From: Hydractinia symbiolongicarpus
Taxonomy: Eukaryota > Cnidaria > Hydrozoa > Anthoathecata > Hydractiniidae
Assembly: GCF_029227915.1 (NCBI RefSeq)
Contig: NC_079880.1
Location: forward strand, 16,078,001 to 16,142,000
DNA: 64,000 nucleotides
Reading direction: 5' to 3'
The position numbers were made by a program, and so were the translations under genes. Under the pieces are notes generated by a model. The model was not told the DNA's origin, did no database searches, and saw only the letters and a list, made by a program, of their open reading frames with translations. Below are positions 37,640 to 47,559 of the stretch, one piece after another. Every line of letters begins with the position of its first letter. Positions within the stretch are counted from its first letter, which is position 1.

Positions 37640-37717
37640 CTTTTGATATTATTTTTGGATATTTACTTGAATTGGTGGACTTGTGATGTTGTGTGGATAT
37701 TATTTGCTCGAATTGGT
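37637..37717 (+). repeat. Imperfect 40/41-bp direct repeat in the BEL leader
   Basis: Two adjacent units (37637-37676 and 37677-37717), both starting GGACTT and ending GAATTGGT or CGAATTGGT, with a partial third start (GGATTTATG). They lie in the untranslated leader between PBS and gag. The rest of the leader (to 37868) holds no open frame that I trust. Confidence 0.6.
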
Positions 37718-37868
37718 GGATTTATGTTATGAACTTTAACTTAGCTTAGACAGTGTTTGTTATTCTGAAATCGTCTTATTGTGTACTGCACGTCAAATTT
37801 CAAAAACTTTCATTTTTCATGCTTCCAGTTTCATTGGTTTCATTTTTTGCATTACATTAAATTTCATT

Positions 37869-38066
37869 ATGTCTACTGCGACTACAAGGAAGAGTGCAAG
37901 GCGAAAGGGGTTGCGGTCTATTGCGAGCACTTTGCGCGAGCGAATTGATGTCATAGTTAAGGACTTTTCGGAGGAGAAACGAGCAGAAATTATTTCTTTA
38001 CAGACCACTTTAATTGACACTGTTAAACAGTTAAAGGAGTTAGATGAAGAGTGTTTTATCGGCTGA
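37869..38066 (+). CDS. gag: Gag N-terminus of the BEL element (frame-shifted part)
   Basis: Starts at the ATG at 37869 with MSTATTRKSARRKG, a basic stretch, followed by a helical segment (LRERIDVIVKDF through LKELDEE) that looks like the usual start of BEL/Pao Gag. The same frame is open upstream to an ATG at 37779, but that extension is hydrophobic (FIGFIFCITLNFI) and more likely untranslated. The frame closes at a TGA at 38064. The remaining polyprotein continues in the next frame, overlapping from 38044. Charged helical sequence continues in character across the overlap (LDEE here, LSAEEIETD in the other frame). One extra base near 38053, or a programmed +1 shift, would account for it. I favour a one-base insertion but cannot exclude programmed frameshifting. 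Confidence 0.7.
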   Translation: MSTATTRKSARRKGLRSIASTLRERIDVIVKDFSEEKRAEIISLQTTLIDTVKQLKELDEECFIG

Positions 38067-41000
38067 AGAGATCGAAACCGACGTTATGGAGGCTACAGAA
38101 TTTTATCTATTAGTGAACATGAGTCTCGCGACTATTACTACCGCTACCGGACCACATGTTTCAGCCACAGAATCGACACGGTCTGTTGAAAAGAAATCGA
38201 TGAGACTACCCAAAATAGAACTGAGCAAATTTAATGGGAACCCTTTGAATTGGCCCTCGTTTTGGGACCAGTTTAATTCAGCCATTAATGACAATGACAG
38301 TTTGAATGCAATTGATAAATTTAATTATTTGAAGAGATACGTCGAAGGAACCGCTTTATCAACTATTTCTGGGTTAGAATTGACGAACAGTAACTACGAA
38401 AATGCTATAGAGTTGCTTAGAAACCGTTTTGGCAACGAACAGGTGCTCATTAACGCGCACATGGAAGCCCTGTTGAAGATTGAGTCAGTACAATCAATGG
38501 ATAACACCCAACAATTGAGAAAACTTTATAATGATGTTGAGAACTGTATTCGAAATTTGAAAAATTTGAAGTATAATAGCGAAATGCTGAGTTTATTGAT
38601 TCCGGTTCTGAACGAAAGAATTCCCAACGAATTACGAATGATTATTTCTAGAAACTTTGGAGAGGAGAAGTGGTCCGTTGAAAAGATGCTGTTTTTTATC
38701 AATAACGAACTGCAAGCTCGAGAGAGGTGCACTGTAACCGCGAAAGGCAAGGGACAAACTCCCAGTGAAAATTACAAGAGAGGAGGAATTTCTACCGCAG
38801 ACTGCTTATTGACTTTGGACAGAAAAAAATGTGTTTTCTGTCACGATTCTCACTCTCCGTCGAGGTGTTCAAAAGTTACCAACGTACAAACACGTTCGCA
38901 AATTATGAAAAAGGAAGGGCGTTGCTTTTTATGCTTGCAGCATGGACACATTTCAAAGAACTGTTGTTCAAATTACATATGCAATAGATGTGGAAGACGT
39001 CACCACATCTCTTTGTGTATGAAAGAAAAACGTGCCGAAAGAAAAGATAAAGACAACAATGGCTCGGAGGAAAACCCTTCTAACGAAACCAACGCGAATC
39101 ACGTCAGCCAAGAAAACAAAGGAATTCTTTTGCAGACGGCTAAAGCTTTTGTTTCGAAAGAAAGGGAGAGCAGGAACATACAAACGAGATTCATGTTTGA
39201 TTCAGGTAGCCAGAGAACATATGTCACAAATGAACTGAAAGAAAGACTGAATTTAGAAACAATTCGAAAGGAGAAATTAATTATTAACACTTTTGGCCAT
39301 AGCAACAGCCAATCGAGAGAGCTACCCGTTGTTAAGTTGTATGTAAAAACCGCTGACCGCTCATCTACCGTACCCATCGAAGCCATTGCCGTACCAAACA
39401 TTTGCGCTCCTCTCTCAAATCAGAATGCGAAATATTACGCTGATAATTACGAACACTTGAAGCGGTTGAAATTAGCAGATTTTTCAAATGGTGAAACGAG
39501 ACTGAATGTTCACGTTCTGATTGGTTTAGACCATTATTATTCATTCATTACCGGCGAAGTTGTTCGAGATCCGAGAGGCGGTCCTATCGCTATCAATTCC
39601 AAACTTGGCTGGATTTTGTCCGGAGGTGAACAGTCGAAAGCGAACGAATCAAGCTGCATGGAAGTACACGCCTGCCGTGTTGATACCGAAAACACAATTC
39701 TTCGTGACGAGTTGAACAAGTTTTGGCAAATTGAGTCGATCGGTGACGGAGAAAACGAAAACGTATTATCTTCTTTTAAACAAACTCTTGAATTCAACGG
39801 TGAACGCTACGTGACCGAATTACCATTTCGTCCTGATCATGATAAACTTTCCGATAATTTTGCAGTTTCGAAACAACGCTTAGATTCTCTTGTTAACAAA
39901 CGATTACGAAATGAACCTGATTTAGCTGTGCAATACAACGACGTTTTTGCAGACTACGAATCGAAACAGATTATAGAAAAAGTTCCAGAAAGTGAGATAG
40001 CTTGCGAAAATGCTCACTACCTTCCGCATCATCCGGTTGTACGCCAAGATAAAAGTACAACGAAAGTTCGTCCTGTTTTTGATGGATCTTGTGCCGTTCA
40101 CAAACCATCCCTCAATGACATTTTGTACTCTGGTCCTAATTTACTTGCTAAGGTGTTTGACATTCTGCTGAGATTCCGTACGAACTACGTCGCTTTAGCT
40201 GCTGATATTCAACAAGCCTTCTTGAATATTGAAATCGCTGAGAAAGACCGTAATTATCTTCGTTTTTTGTGGAAAGAAAACCCTACCGAGAACGATTCAA
40301 AGCTCATTATCTATCGATTTCTGCGTGTCGTGTTTGGGTTAACGTGCAGTCCGTTTTTACTCAATGGGACAATCCAACACCACTTGGAGACTTACGAAAT
40401 TATCTGCCCCGAAATTACTGATGTTTTGAAGGATGACTTGTACGTCGATGACCTAACAACCGGTACCAATACCGTAACTGAAGGCAAGAAACTTTACGAA
40501 ATTAGTAAACAAATCATGAAAGAAGGAGGGTTCAATTTGCGAAAATGGGCTACTAATAACAATGAATTACAAACTTTTATCGATAAAATTGAGAACGTGA
40601 ATTCTGAACCGAATAGCGACAAAACTGTTAACCCCAAAGTATTAGGGGTCGAGTGGGACATCGACAGAGATATTCTAGTGTACCGATTTGACGAGTTATT
40701 GAAACGAGCGAAAGAACTGTTTCCAACAAAAAGAAACATTTTACGTATATCTGCTTCATTTTATGACCCGTTGGGCCTGATCGCACCAATCACCACCAAA
40801 GTAAAGGTTCTTTTCCAGAAATGTTGTCAACACAAGTCCGACTGGGATGATCCACTGCAAGGGGAACTGCTTAAACAATGGAGAGATATATTGAACGATT
40901 TTGCGAATTTACAAACTTTTGAGATACCACGTTATTTATTCTGTGAACCGCGTCATGAAATTCAATCAATTGAACTGCATGGATTTTGTGATAGCTCGAC

Positions 41001-43152
41001 GATTGCCTACGCTGCTGTGATTTATGCAAAAATACGAACTAACCTCGGCGTAAGTGTTTCGCTAGTGACTGCTAAAACGAAAGTTGCGCCCCTAAAGCCG
41101 CACTCTGTTCCACGTTTAGAATTGCTAGGATGTGCTCTCTTAGCAAAGTTGATGAGCCATGTGCTTAATGCGATCAATGGTAGATTGAAAGTTGATCGTT
41201 TTTTCGGTTGGTCAGATTCGGAAGTTGCCCTTTGTTGGCTAAAAGGCAAATTGAAGCAGTGGAAGCCATGGGTAGAAAACAGAGTTGTTTATGTTCGATC
41301 AGTCATTCCATCGGAATCATGGTTTCACGTTTCCACCATTCATAACCCCAGTGATATACCTACCAGACCAGACAAAATTGGTGACTTCAATTCAAATTTG
41401 TGGTTAAACGGTCCTGAATTTCTGTCTGATTCCAGCTTTGTTCCACCTGAGTTTCATGTCAACAAACATTCATTCGATGTTTTGTCAGAAGAGAAGAAAA
41501 GTCATGTCACTACTAACATTAGTCATTCCACTCATCATTGTCATTCGCAGTTACATGATATTATAGACGAGACTAAGTTTAGCTCACTGAAAAAGCTTAT
41601 AACTACCATTGGATATGTTTACAGATTTGCGAATAAATTGTTAAATCGAATTCGAAAAAGAGACTTATCAGTATGCAACGATCGTGAACTGTCGACTCAA
41701 GAATACAAAAGTGCATTTGATATTTTGATTACAAACAATCAACGAAAACTTCGAAACAACCAAAACTACTTCAACAAACTTTCGTCCGCCCTGAAGTTGT
41801 TTGAAGATGAGAAAGGAGATTTACGTGTTAAAGGACGTTTTGGTGAGAATAAAAAGCTTTCATATGACGAAAGGTATCCGTTGATTCTTTCGAGTGATTC
41901 ACATTTTACAAAACTTCTGGTTGAAGATGCCCACGAAAAAACATTTCATCAAGGCGTAGAAGCGACACTCAACATGTTACGAATGAAGTTTTGGATTCCG
42001 AAAGGTAGACGCACAATCAAATCCATTTTACGACAGTGCATTGTTTTTCGACGATACCAAGGCAAACCTATTAAATCACCACCGACTCCAGATCTACCAG
42101 AATACAGGTATTGCGCTTCGAGAGCTTTTGAACACGTTGGGTTCGATCATGCTGGTCCACTCTACATTCGTACCGAGAACCGAAACACGACAAAGGTATA
42201 CGTATTAATACTTACATGTGCTACTACTAGAGCTGTGCACTTTGAGCTTTCACCCGATTTAAAGACGCCAGCGTTCATTAGAGCTTTCAAAAGATTTCAA
42301 TCCAGAAGAGGAACGCCTGTTACGGTTGTGCATGATAACTTTAAAACGTTTAAATCTAACCATGTAAAAAGATTTATGAGACATGAGTCTATTGAAACTA
42401 ACCCGATTCTCCCCAAGAGTCCTTGGTGGGGAGGATTTTATGAAAGGATCGTCAGATCAATGAAAACCGCCTTGCGTAAGACCATTGGGAAGGCACTATT
42501 GACTTTCGAAGAGCTCGAGACAGTTCTGTGCCAAGTTGAAGCATCGATTAACTCAAGACCACTTACATATCAGAGTGAGGACGATCTTGGACAGACTATC
42601 ACACCTTTGCATTTGATTTACGGCTCGAACATTGTTGGTGCTGAATGTGTCCGAATGAATGATACCGACCAGTGCTCGAAACGATTACTTTATGTACAAC
42701 GAGTGCTTGACGATCAGTGGCGACGATTTTATCGAACGTATTTGAACGAATTACGGCAACATCACTTCTACAGAAAGGATGGCAGAGAAACACCTGATTT
42801 AAAGTTGAACGACGTCGTGGTGGTGAAAGATGATAACCAACTGCCAAGAAGTAGATGGCCATTGGGTAAAGTTACGGAACTGATCTATGGAAAGGACGGA
42901 TTTATTCGTGGTGCGAAGATTCGGGTTAACACCAAGAAAGGACTTCTTTCTACGATAACGCGTCCTATTCAAAAACTGATTCCACTTGAAATAGCAAATG
43001 AGACTGAAAACGAAGTTGAAAAAGTTGAAAAAAGTGAACTTGAAAAACCCGCTGAAGACACTCTCAATGAAGATGAGCAACAACGAAGGCCGACGAGAAA
43101 GGCTGCGGTTGAAGGACAGTTGATGCGTAAACTCCGCGAAGAGTATCTATAG
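38044..43152 (+). CDS. gag-pol: BEL/Pao Gag-Pol polyprotein (Gag, PR, RT, RH, IN)
   Basis: An uninterrupted 1702-codon frame. Domains, numbered from 38044: a Gag core about 55-230 (LPKIELSKFNGNPLNWPSFW, DUF1759-like); three zinc knuckles, CX2CX3HX4C at 263-275, CX2CX4HX4C at 294-307 and CX2CX4HX3C at 313-325; an aspartic protease (peptidase A17 type) with DSGS at 386-389; an RT with AADIQQAFLNI and the catalytic YVDD at 800-803; RNase H with GFCDSS (D983) and WSDSEVALCWL; an integrase with an N-terminal zinc module (H1297, H1302, C1332), catalytic D1368, D1431 and E1467 in D,D-35-E spacing, and a DUF5641-like C-terminus to about 1655. The fourth zinc ligand is Phe1335 (TTT at 42046) where Cys is expected. 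The tail is acidic. The 38044 ATG is probably not the true start; translation is expected from 37869. Confidence 0.95.
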   Translation: MKSVLSAEEIETDVMEATEFYLLVNMSLATITTATGPHVSATESTRSVEKKSMRLPKIELSKFNGNPLNWPSFWDQFNSAINDNDSLNAIDKFNYLKRYVEGTALSTISGLELTNSNYENAIELLRNRFGNEQVLINAHMEALLKIESVQSMDNTQQLRKLYNDVENCIRNLKNLKYNSEMLSLLIPVLNERIPNELRMIISRNFGEEKWSVEKMLFFINNELQARERCTVTAKGKGQTPSENYKRGGISTADCLLTLDRKKCVFCHDSHSPSRCSKVTNVQTRSQIMKKEGRCFLCLQHGHISKNCCSNYICNRCGRRHHISLCMKEKRAERKDKDNNGSEENPSNETNANHVSQENKGILLQTAKAFVSKERESRNIQTRFMFDSGSQRTYVTNELKERLNLETIRKEKLIINTFGHSNSQSRELPVVKLYVKTADRSSTVPIEAIAVPNICAPLSNQNAKYYADNYEHLKRLKLADFSNGETRLNVHVLIGLDHYYSFITGEVVRDPRGGPIAINSKLGWILSGGEQSKANESSCMEVHACRVDTENTILRDELNKFWQIESIGDGENENVLSSFKQTLEFNGERYVTELPFRPDHDKLSDNFAVSKQRLDSLVNKRLRNEPDLAVQYNDVFADYESKQIIEKVPESEIACENAHYLPHHPVVRQDKSTTKVRPVFDGSCAVHKPSLNDILYSGPNLLAKVFDILLRFRTNYVALAADIQQAFLNIEIAEKDRNYLRFLWKENPTENDSKLIIYRFLRVVFGLTCSPFLLNGTIQHHLETYEIICPEITDVLKDDLYVDDLTTGTNTVTEGKKLYEISKQIMKEGGFNLRKWATNNNELQTFIDKIENVNSEPNSDKTVNPKVLGVEWDIDRDILVYRFDELLKRAKELFPTKRNILRISASFYDPLGLIAPITTKVKVLFQKCCQHKSDWDDPLQGELLKQWRDILNDFANLQTFEIPRYLFCEPRHEIQSIELHGFCDSSTIAYAAVIYAKIRTNLGVSVSLVTAKTKVAPLKPHSVPRLELLGCALLAKLMSHVLNAINGRLKVDRFFGWSDSEVALCWLKGKLKQWKPWVENRVVYVRSVIPSESWFHVSTIHNPSDIPTRPDKIGDFNSNLWLNGPEFLSDSSFVPPEFHVNKHSFDVLSEEKKSHVTTNISHSTHHCHSQLHDIIDETKFSSLKKLITTIGYVYRFANKLLNRIRKRDLSVCNDRELSTQEYKSAFDILITNNQRKLRNNQNYFNKLSSALKLFEDEKGDLRVKGRFGENKKLSYDERYPLILSSDSHFTKLLVEDAHEKTFHQGVEATLNMLRMKFWIPKGRRTIKSILRQCIVFRRYQGKPIKSPPTPDLPEYRYCASRAFEHVGFDHAGPLYIRTENRNTTKVYVLILTCATTRAVHFELSPDLKTPAFIRAFKRFQSRRGTPVTVVHDNFKTFKSNHVKRFMRHESIETNPILPKSPWWGGFYERIVRSMKTALRKTIGKALLTFEELETVLCQVEASINSRPLTYQSEDDLGQTITPLHLIYGSNIVGAECVRMNDTDQCSKRLLYVQRVLDDQWRRFYRTYLNELRQHHFYRKDGRETPDLKLNDVVVVKDDNQLPRSRWPLGKVTELIYGKDGFIRGAKIRVNTKKGLLSTITRPIQKLIPLEIANETENEVEKVEKSELEKPAEDTLNEDEQQRRPTRKAAVEGQLMRKLREEYL

Positions 43153-43239
43153 TTTTTTTTTTTGACATATATATATATTTAGGATTTCTTTATGTTTAGT
43201 CATACCGTGTTGACATCGGACATGTCAACGGGGGGAGTA
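43153..43239 (+). other. BEL 3' untranslated segment with hairpin and polypurine tract
   Basis: A run of 11 T (43153-43163) and a short (AT)n follow the stop codon. GTTGACAT (43209-43216) and ATGTCAAC (43222-43229) form an 8-bp stem with a 5-base loop. Then GGGGGGAGTA at 43230-43239 is the polypurine tract abutting the 3' LTR, which would prime plus-strand synthesis. Confidence 0.8.
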
Positions 43240-43385
43240 TGTAAATAATGACGCCATTATTATTTTTTCGGGGTTTCCCCGCATTCTTCTTTTTTGTTGT
43301 ACAATTTTTCTAGAGAGTATAGTTGAGAAAGATAACGAGTAGAGTACACGAGGTACTTGATTTTGATATTTTATGAATCTTTAAA
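43240..43385 (+). repeat. 3' LTR of the BEL element (146 bp)
   Basis: Identical to the 5' LTR in length and in all but one base (C in CCCCGCATTC). It is followed by AACGC (43386-43390), the right copy of the target duplication, then TATAATACCG of the interrupted monomer. Confidence 0.96.
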
Positions 43386-43390
43386 AACGC
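43386..43390. repeat. Target-site duplication, right (AACGC)
   Basis: Repeats the five bases before the 5' LTR. The interrupted satellite monomer continues in register from here. Confidence 0.95.
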
Positions 43391-44231
43391 TATAATACCG
43401 CTTTTTGACGCCTATTAAATGCCTTACACGTATATCGCGTGGTTCCGCGTGCCTGCGCAGGTTACCATTGGTCTAGTCCTTCCACTGTCCATGCACTACG
43501 ACGTCTTAAGTTATTTTCTCTGGTTCCATGGGTTTAGAACGCCGTCATCTACATGCAAAGGCCTCTAAAGGCTGTAATACGGCCTATTGCGGCCTATTAA
43601 AGGCCTTACACGTAACTCACGGAAGCCGCGTGCCTGCCCAGGTTACAATTGGTCTAGTCCTTCCACTCTCAATACACTACGACAATCTAAGTATTTTCCC
43701 TGGCTCCATGGCTTTAGAACGCCGGAAACCACACGCACACGCCAGGAAAAGGCCATAATACGGCATTTTAACGCCTATTAAATGCCTTACACATAAATCG
43801 CGCAGTTTCGGGTGCCTGCGCGGGTTTCCATTGGTCTAGTCCTTCTACTCTCAATGCAGTACGACGTCCTAAGTTGTTTTCCCTGGCTCCATTCCTTGAG
43901 AACGCCGTAAACCACATGCACACGCCATTGAAAAGCTATAATGCCACCTTTTGCGGCCTATTAAAGACCTTACACGTAAATTACGTCGTTCCACGCGCTA
44001 ATGCCGGTTACCATTGGTCTAGTCCTTCCACTGTCCATGCACTACGTCGTCCTAAGTTATTTTCTCTGGCTCCATGGCTTTGGAACGCCGTCAATTACAT
44101 GCACACACGTCTATAGGCAGCAATATGGCCTTTTGCCGCCTAATAAAGGCTTTACACGTAACTCACGTGGTTCCACGCGTCCAAGCTTGTTCTCATTGGT
44201 CTAGGTCTTCCACTCTCATTACACTACGACG

Positions 44232-46055
44232 TCCTAAGTTATTCTCTTTTGCTCCATGGCTTTGGAACGCCGTCAATTACATGCACACACGTCTATAGGC
44301 AGCAATATGGCCTTTTGCCGCCTAATAAGAGCCTTACACGTAAATTACGCCATTCCATGCCGGTTACCATTGGTCTAGTTCTTCCATTCTCAATAGACTA
44401 GAACATCCTATGTTGTTTTCCCAAGCGCCCAGGCTGTACAACGCCGTCAACTACGTGCACATGCGTCTGAAGGCTGCAATACGGCCTTTTGCCGCCTATT
44501 AAAGGCCTTACACGTAAATCAGGTGGGTCTGCGTGCCTGTGCAGGTTACCATTGGTTTAGTCCTTCCACTGTCAATGCACTACGCCGTCCTAAGTTGTTT
44601 TCCTTGTTTCCATGTCTTTAGAATGCCGTAAACCACACGCACACGCCATTGAAAGGCTATAATACGGCCTTTTGCTGCCTATTAAAGGCCTAACACGTAA
44701 ATCGCGTGGTTCCGCATGCCTGCGCAGGCTACTATTGGTCTAGTCCTTCCACTCTCAATACACTAGGACGTCCTATGTTGTTTTCCCTGGTTCCATGTCT
44801 TTAGAACGCCGTAAACCACACGCACACGCCATTGAAAAGCTGTAATGCCACCTTTTGCTGCCTTATAAAGACCTTACACGTAAATTACGTCGTTCCACGC
44901 GTCCATGCCGGTTACCATTGGTCTAGTCCTTCCATTTTAAATGGACTAGAACGTTCTAAGTTGTTTTCCCTGGTTCCATGGCTTTAGAACGCCGTAAACC
45001 ACATGCACACGCCATTGAAAGGCTATAATACGGCGATTTGACGCCTAATAAAGGCCTTACACGTAAATCACGTGGTTCCACGCATCCAAGCTTGTTACCA
45101 TTGGTCTAGTTCTTCAACTCTCAATACACTACGCCGTCCTAAGTGGTTTTCCCTGGCTCCATGCCTTGAGAACGCCGTAAACCACATGTACACGCCATAA
45201 AAACGCTATAATACCGCTTTTTGACGCCTATTAAATGCCTTACACGTATATTGCGTGGTTCCGCGTGCCTGCGCAGGTTACCATTGGTCTAGTCCTTCCA
45301 CTGTCCATGCACTACGACGTCTTAAGTTATTTTCTCTGGTTCCATGGGTTTAGAACGCCGTCATCTACATGCAAAGGCCTCTAAAGGCTGTAATACGGCC
45401 TATTGCGGCCTATTAAAGGCCTTACACGTAACTCACGGAAGCCGCGTGCCTGCCCAGGTTACAATTGCTCTAGTCCTTCCACTCTCAATACACTACGACA
45501 ATCTAAGTATTTTCCCTGGCTCCATGGCTTTAGAACGCCGGAAACCACACACACACGCCAGGAAAAGGCCATAATACGGCATTTTAACGCCTATTAAATG
45601 CCTTACACATAAATCGCGCAGTTCCTGGTGCCTGCGCAGGTTTCCATTGGTCTAGTCCTTCTACTCTCAATGCAGCACGACGTCCTAAGTTGTTTTCCCT
45701 GGCTCCATTCCTTGAGAACGCCGTAAACTACATGCACACGCCATTGAAAAGCTATAATGCCACCTTTTGCGGCCTATTAAAGACCTTACACGTAAATTAC
45801 GTCGTTCCACGCGCCAATGCCGGTTACCATTGGTCTAGTCCTTCCACTGTCCATGCACTACGTCGTCCTAAGTTATTTTCTCTGGCTCCATGGCTTTGGA
45901 ACGCCGTCAATTACATGCACACACGTCTATAGGCAGCAATATGGCATTTTGCCGCCTAATAAAGGCTTTACACGTAACTCACGTGGTTCCACGCGTCCAA
46001 GCTTGTTCTCATTGGTCTAGGTCTTCCACTCTCAATACACTACGACGTCCTAAGT
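44232..46055 (+). repeat. Satellite duplication without the BEL element, copy 2
   Basis: Tandem second copy of the region holding the BEL insertion. The start (about 44232) matches 36684. The right part, 45207-46055, matches 43391-44239 at a shift of 1816 bp (10 monomers). I count 11 substitutions in about 850 bp of that part, more than the one difference between the 146-bp LTRs. Confidence 0.85.
45202..45206. other. Unoccupied paralogue of the BEL target site
   Basis: CGCCATAAAAACGCTATAAT spans the site with a single AACGC. Left flank 45025-45201 matches 37294-37470, and right flank from 45207 matches from 43391. It confirms both element ends and the TSD. Confidence 0.93.
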
Positions 46056-46480
46056 TGTTTTCCCCAGCGCCAAGGCTGTACAATGCCGTCAACTACGTGC
46101 ACATGCGTCTGAAGGCTGCATTACGGCCTTTTGCAGCCTATTAAAGGCCTTAGACGTAAATCAGGTGGGTCCGCATGTCTGCGCAGGTTACCATTGGTTT
46201 AGTCCTTCCACTGTCAATGCACTACGCCGTCATAAGTTGTTTTCCCAGGTTCCAAGGCTTTAAAACGCCGTAATCCACATGCACACGCCATGAAAAGGCT
46301 ATAATACGGCCTTTTGACGCCTAACAAAGGCCTTACACGTAAATCACGTGGTTCCACGCGTCCAAGCTTGTTACCATTGGTCTAGCCCTTCCACTCTCAC
46401 TACACTAGAACGTCCTAAGTTGTTTTTCCTGGTTCCATGGCTACAGAAAGCCGTAAACTAAATGCACACGCCATGAAAAT

Positions 46481-46580
46481 GCTGTAATACGGCCTTTTGA
46501 CGCCTAATAAAGGCCTTACACGTAAATTACGTGGTTCCACGCTTCCAAGCTTGTTCTCATTGGTCTAGTTCTATTGAAAG
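46481..46580 (+). repeat. Half-monomer (about 100 bp)
   Basis: GGTCTAGTTCT is fused directly to ATTGAAAGGCTATAATACG, skipping about 82 bp from the CCACTCTCAATAC region to CACACGCC. The spacing between successive TAATACGGCC marks is 100 bp instead of 182. Confidence 0.85.
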
Positions 46581-47559
46581 GCTATAATACGGCCTTTTGA
46601 CGCCTATTAAAGGCCTTACACGTAAATTGCGTGGTTCCGCATGCCTGCGCAGGTTACTATTGGTCTAGTCCTTCCACTCTCAGTGCACTACGACGTGCTA
46701 AATTGTTTCCCTGGTTCCTTGGCTTTAAAACGCCGTCAACTACTTGCAAAGACCTCTAAAGGCTGTAATACGGCCTATTGCGGCTTATTAAAGGCCTTAC
46801 AGGTAACTCACGGAAGCCGCGTGCCTGCCCAGGTTACAATTGGTCTAGTCCTTCCACTCTCAATACACTACGACAATCTAAGTCTTTTTCCTGGCTCCAT
46901 GGCTTTAGAACGCCGTAAACCACACGCACACGCCAGGAAAAGGCCGTAAACGGCATTTTAACGCCTATTAAATGCCTTACACGTAAATCGCGCAGTTCCG
47001 CGTGCCTGCGCAGATTTTCATTGGTCTAGTCCTTCTACTCTCAATGCAGTACGACGTCCTAAGTTGTTTTCCCCGGCTTCGTGGCTTTGGAACGCCGTAA
47101 ACTACATGCAAAGGCCTCTAAATGCTGTAATTCGGCTTCTTGCGGCCTATTAAAGGCCTTTTGCGTAAATTACGACGTTCCACGCGTCCATGCCAGTTAC
47201 CATGGGTCTAGTCCTTCTATTCTCAATGGACTAGAACGTCGTAAGTTGTTTTCCCTGGTTCCATGGCTTTAGAGCGCCGTAAACCACATGCACACGCCAT
47301 GAAAAGATTATAATACGGACTTTTGACGCTTATTAAAAACCTTACACGTAAATCACGTGGTTCCACGCGTCCAAGCTTGTTCTCATTGGTCTAGGGCTTT
47401 CACTCTCATTACACTACGACGTCCTAAGTTGTTTTCCCCAGCGCCAAGGCTGTACAATGCCGTCAACTACGTGCACATGCGTCTGAAGGCTGCATTACGG
47501 CCTTTTGCAGCCTATTAAAGGCCTTAGACGTAAATCAGGTGGGTCCGCGTGTCTGCACA

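Larger units (their letters stand above)
37476..43385 (+). mobile_element. Complete BEL/Pao LTR retrotransposon, 5910 bp
   Basis: A full-length element: 146-bp LTRs (37476-37621 and 43240-43385), PBS next to the 5' LTR, leader, gag-pol coding (37869-43152), polypurine tract, and a 5-bp TSD (AACGC). Order within the polyprotein is Gag, zinc knuckles, aspartic protease, RT, RNase H, integrase, as in BEL/Pao. I see no envelope-like gene. The LTRs differ at one position (CCCCGTATTC against CCCCGCATTC), so the insertion is recent. The one-base frame offset in gag and an altered integrase zinc finger raise doubt about its competence. Confidence 0.96.

Noticed and set aside
37779-37868. A signal peptide or membrane segment at the start of the BEL Gag
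   Set aside because: The hydrophobic stretch FIGFIFCITLNFI precedes the better start at 37869 and is most simply untranslated leader. BEL Gag is not expected to be secreted.
38103-43083. Minus-strand open frames of 63-100 codons inside the BEL element
   Set aside because: They are shadows of the long gag-pol frame on the other strand, with no recognisable domains.
38044-43152. An envelope gene making the BEL element an errantivirus-like agent
   Set aside because: After the integrase C-terminal domain only a short acidic tail and 87 bp remain before the 3' LTR, so there is no room for env.
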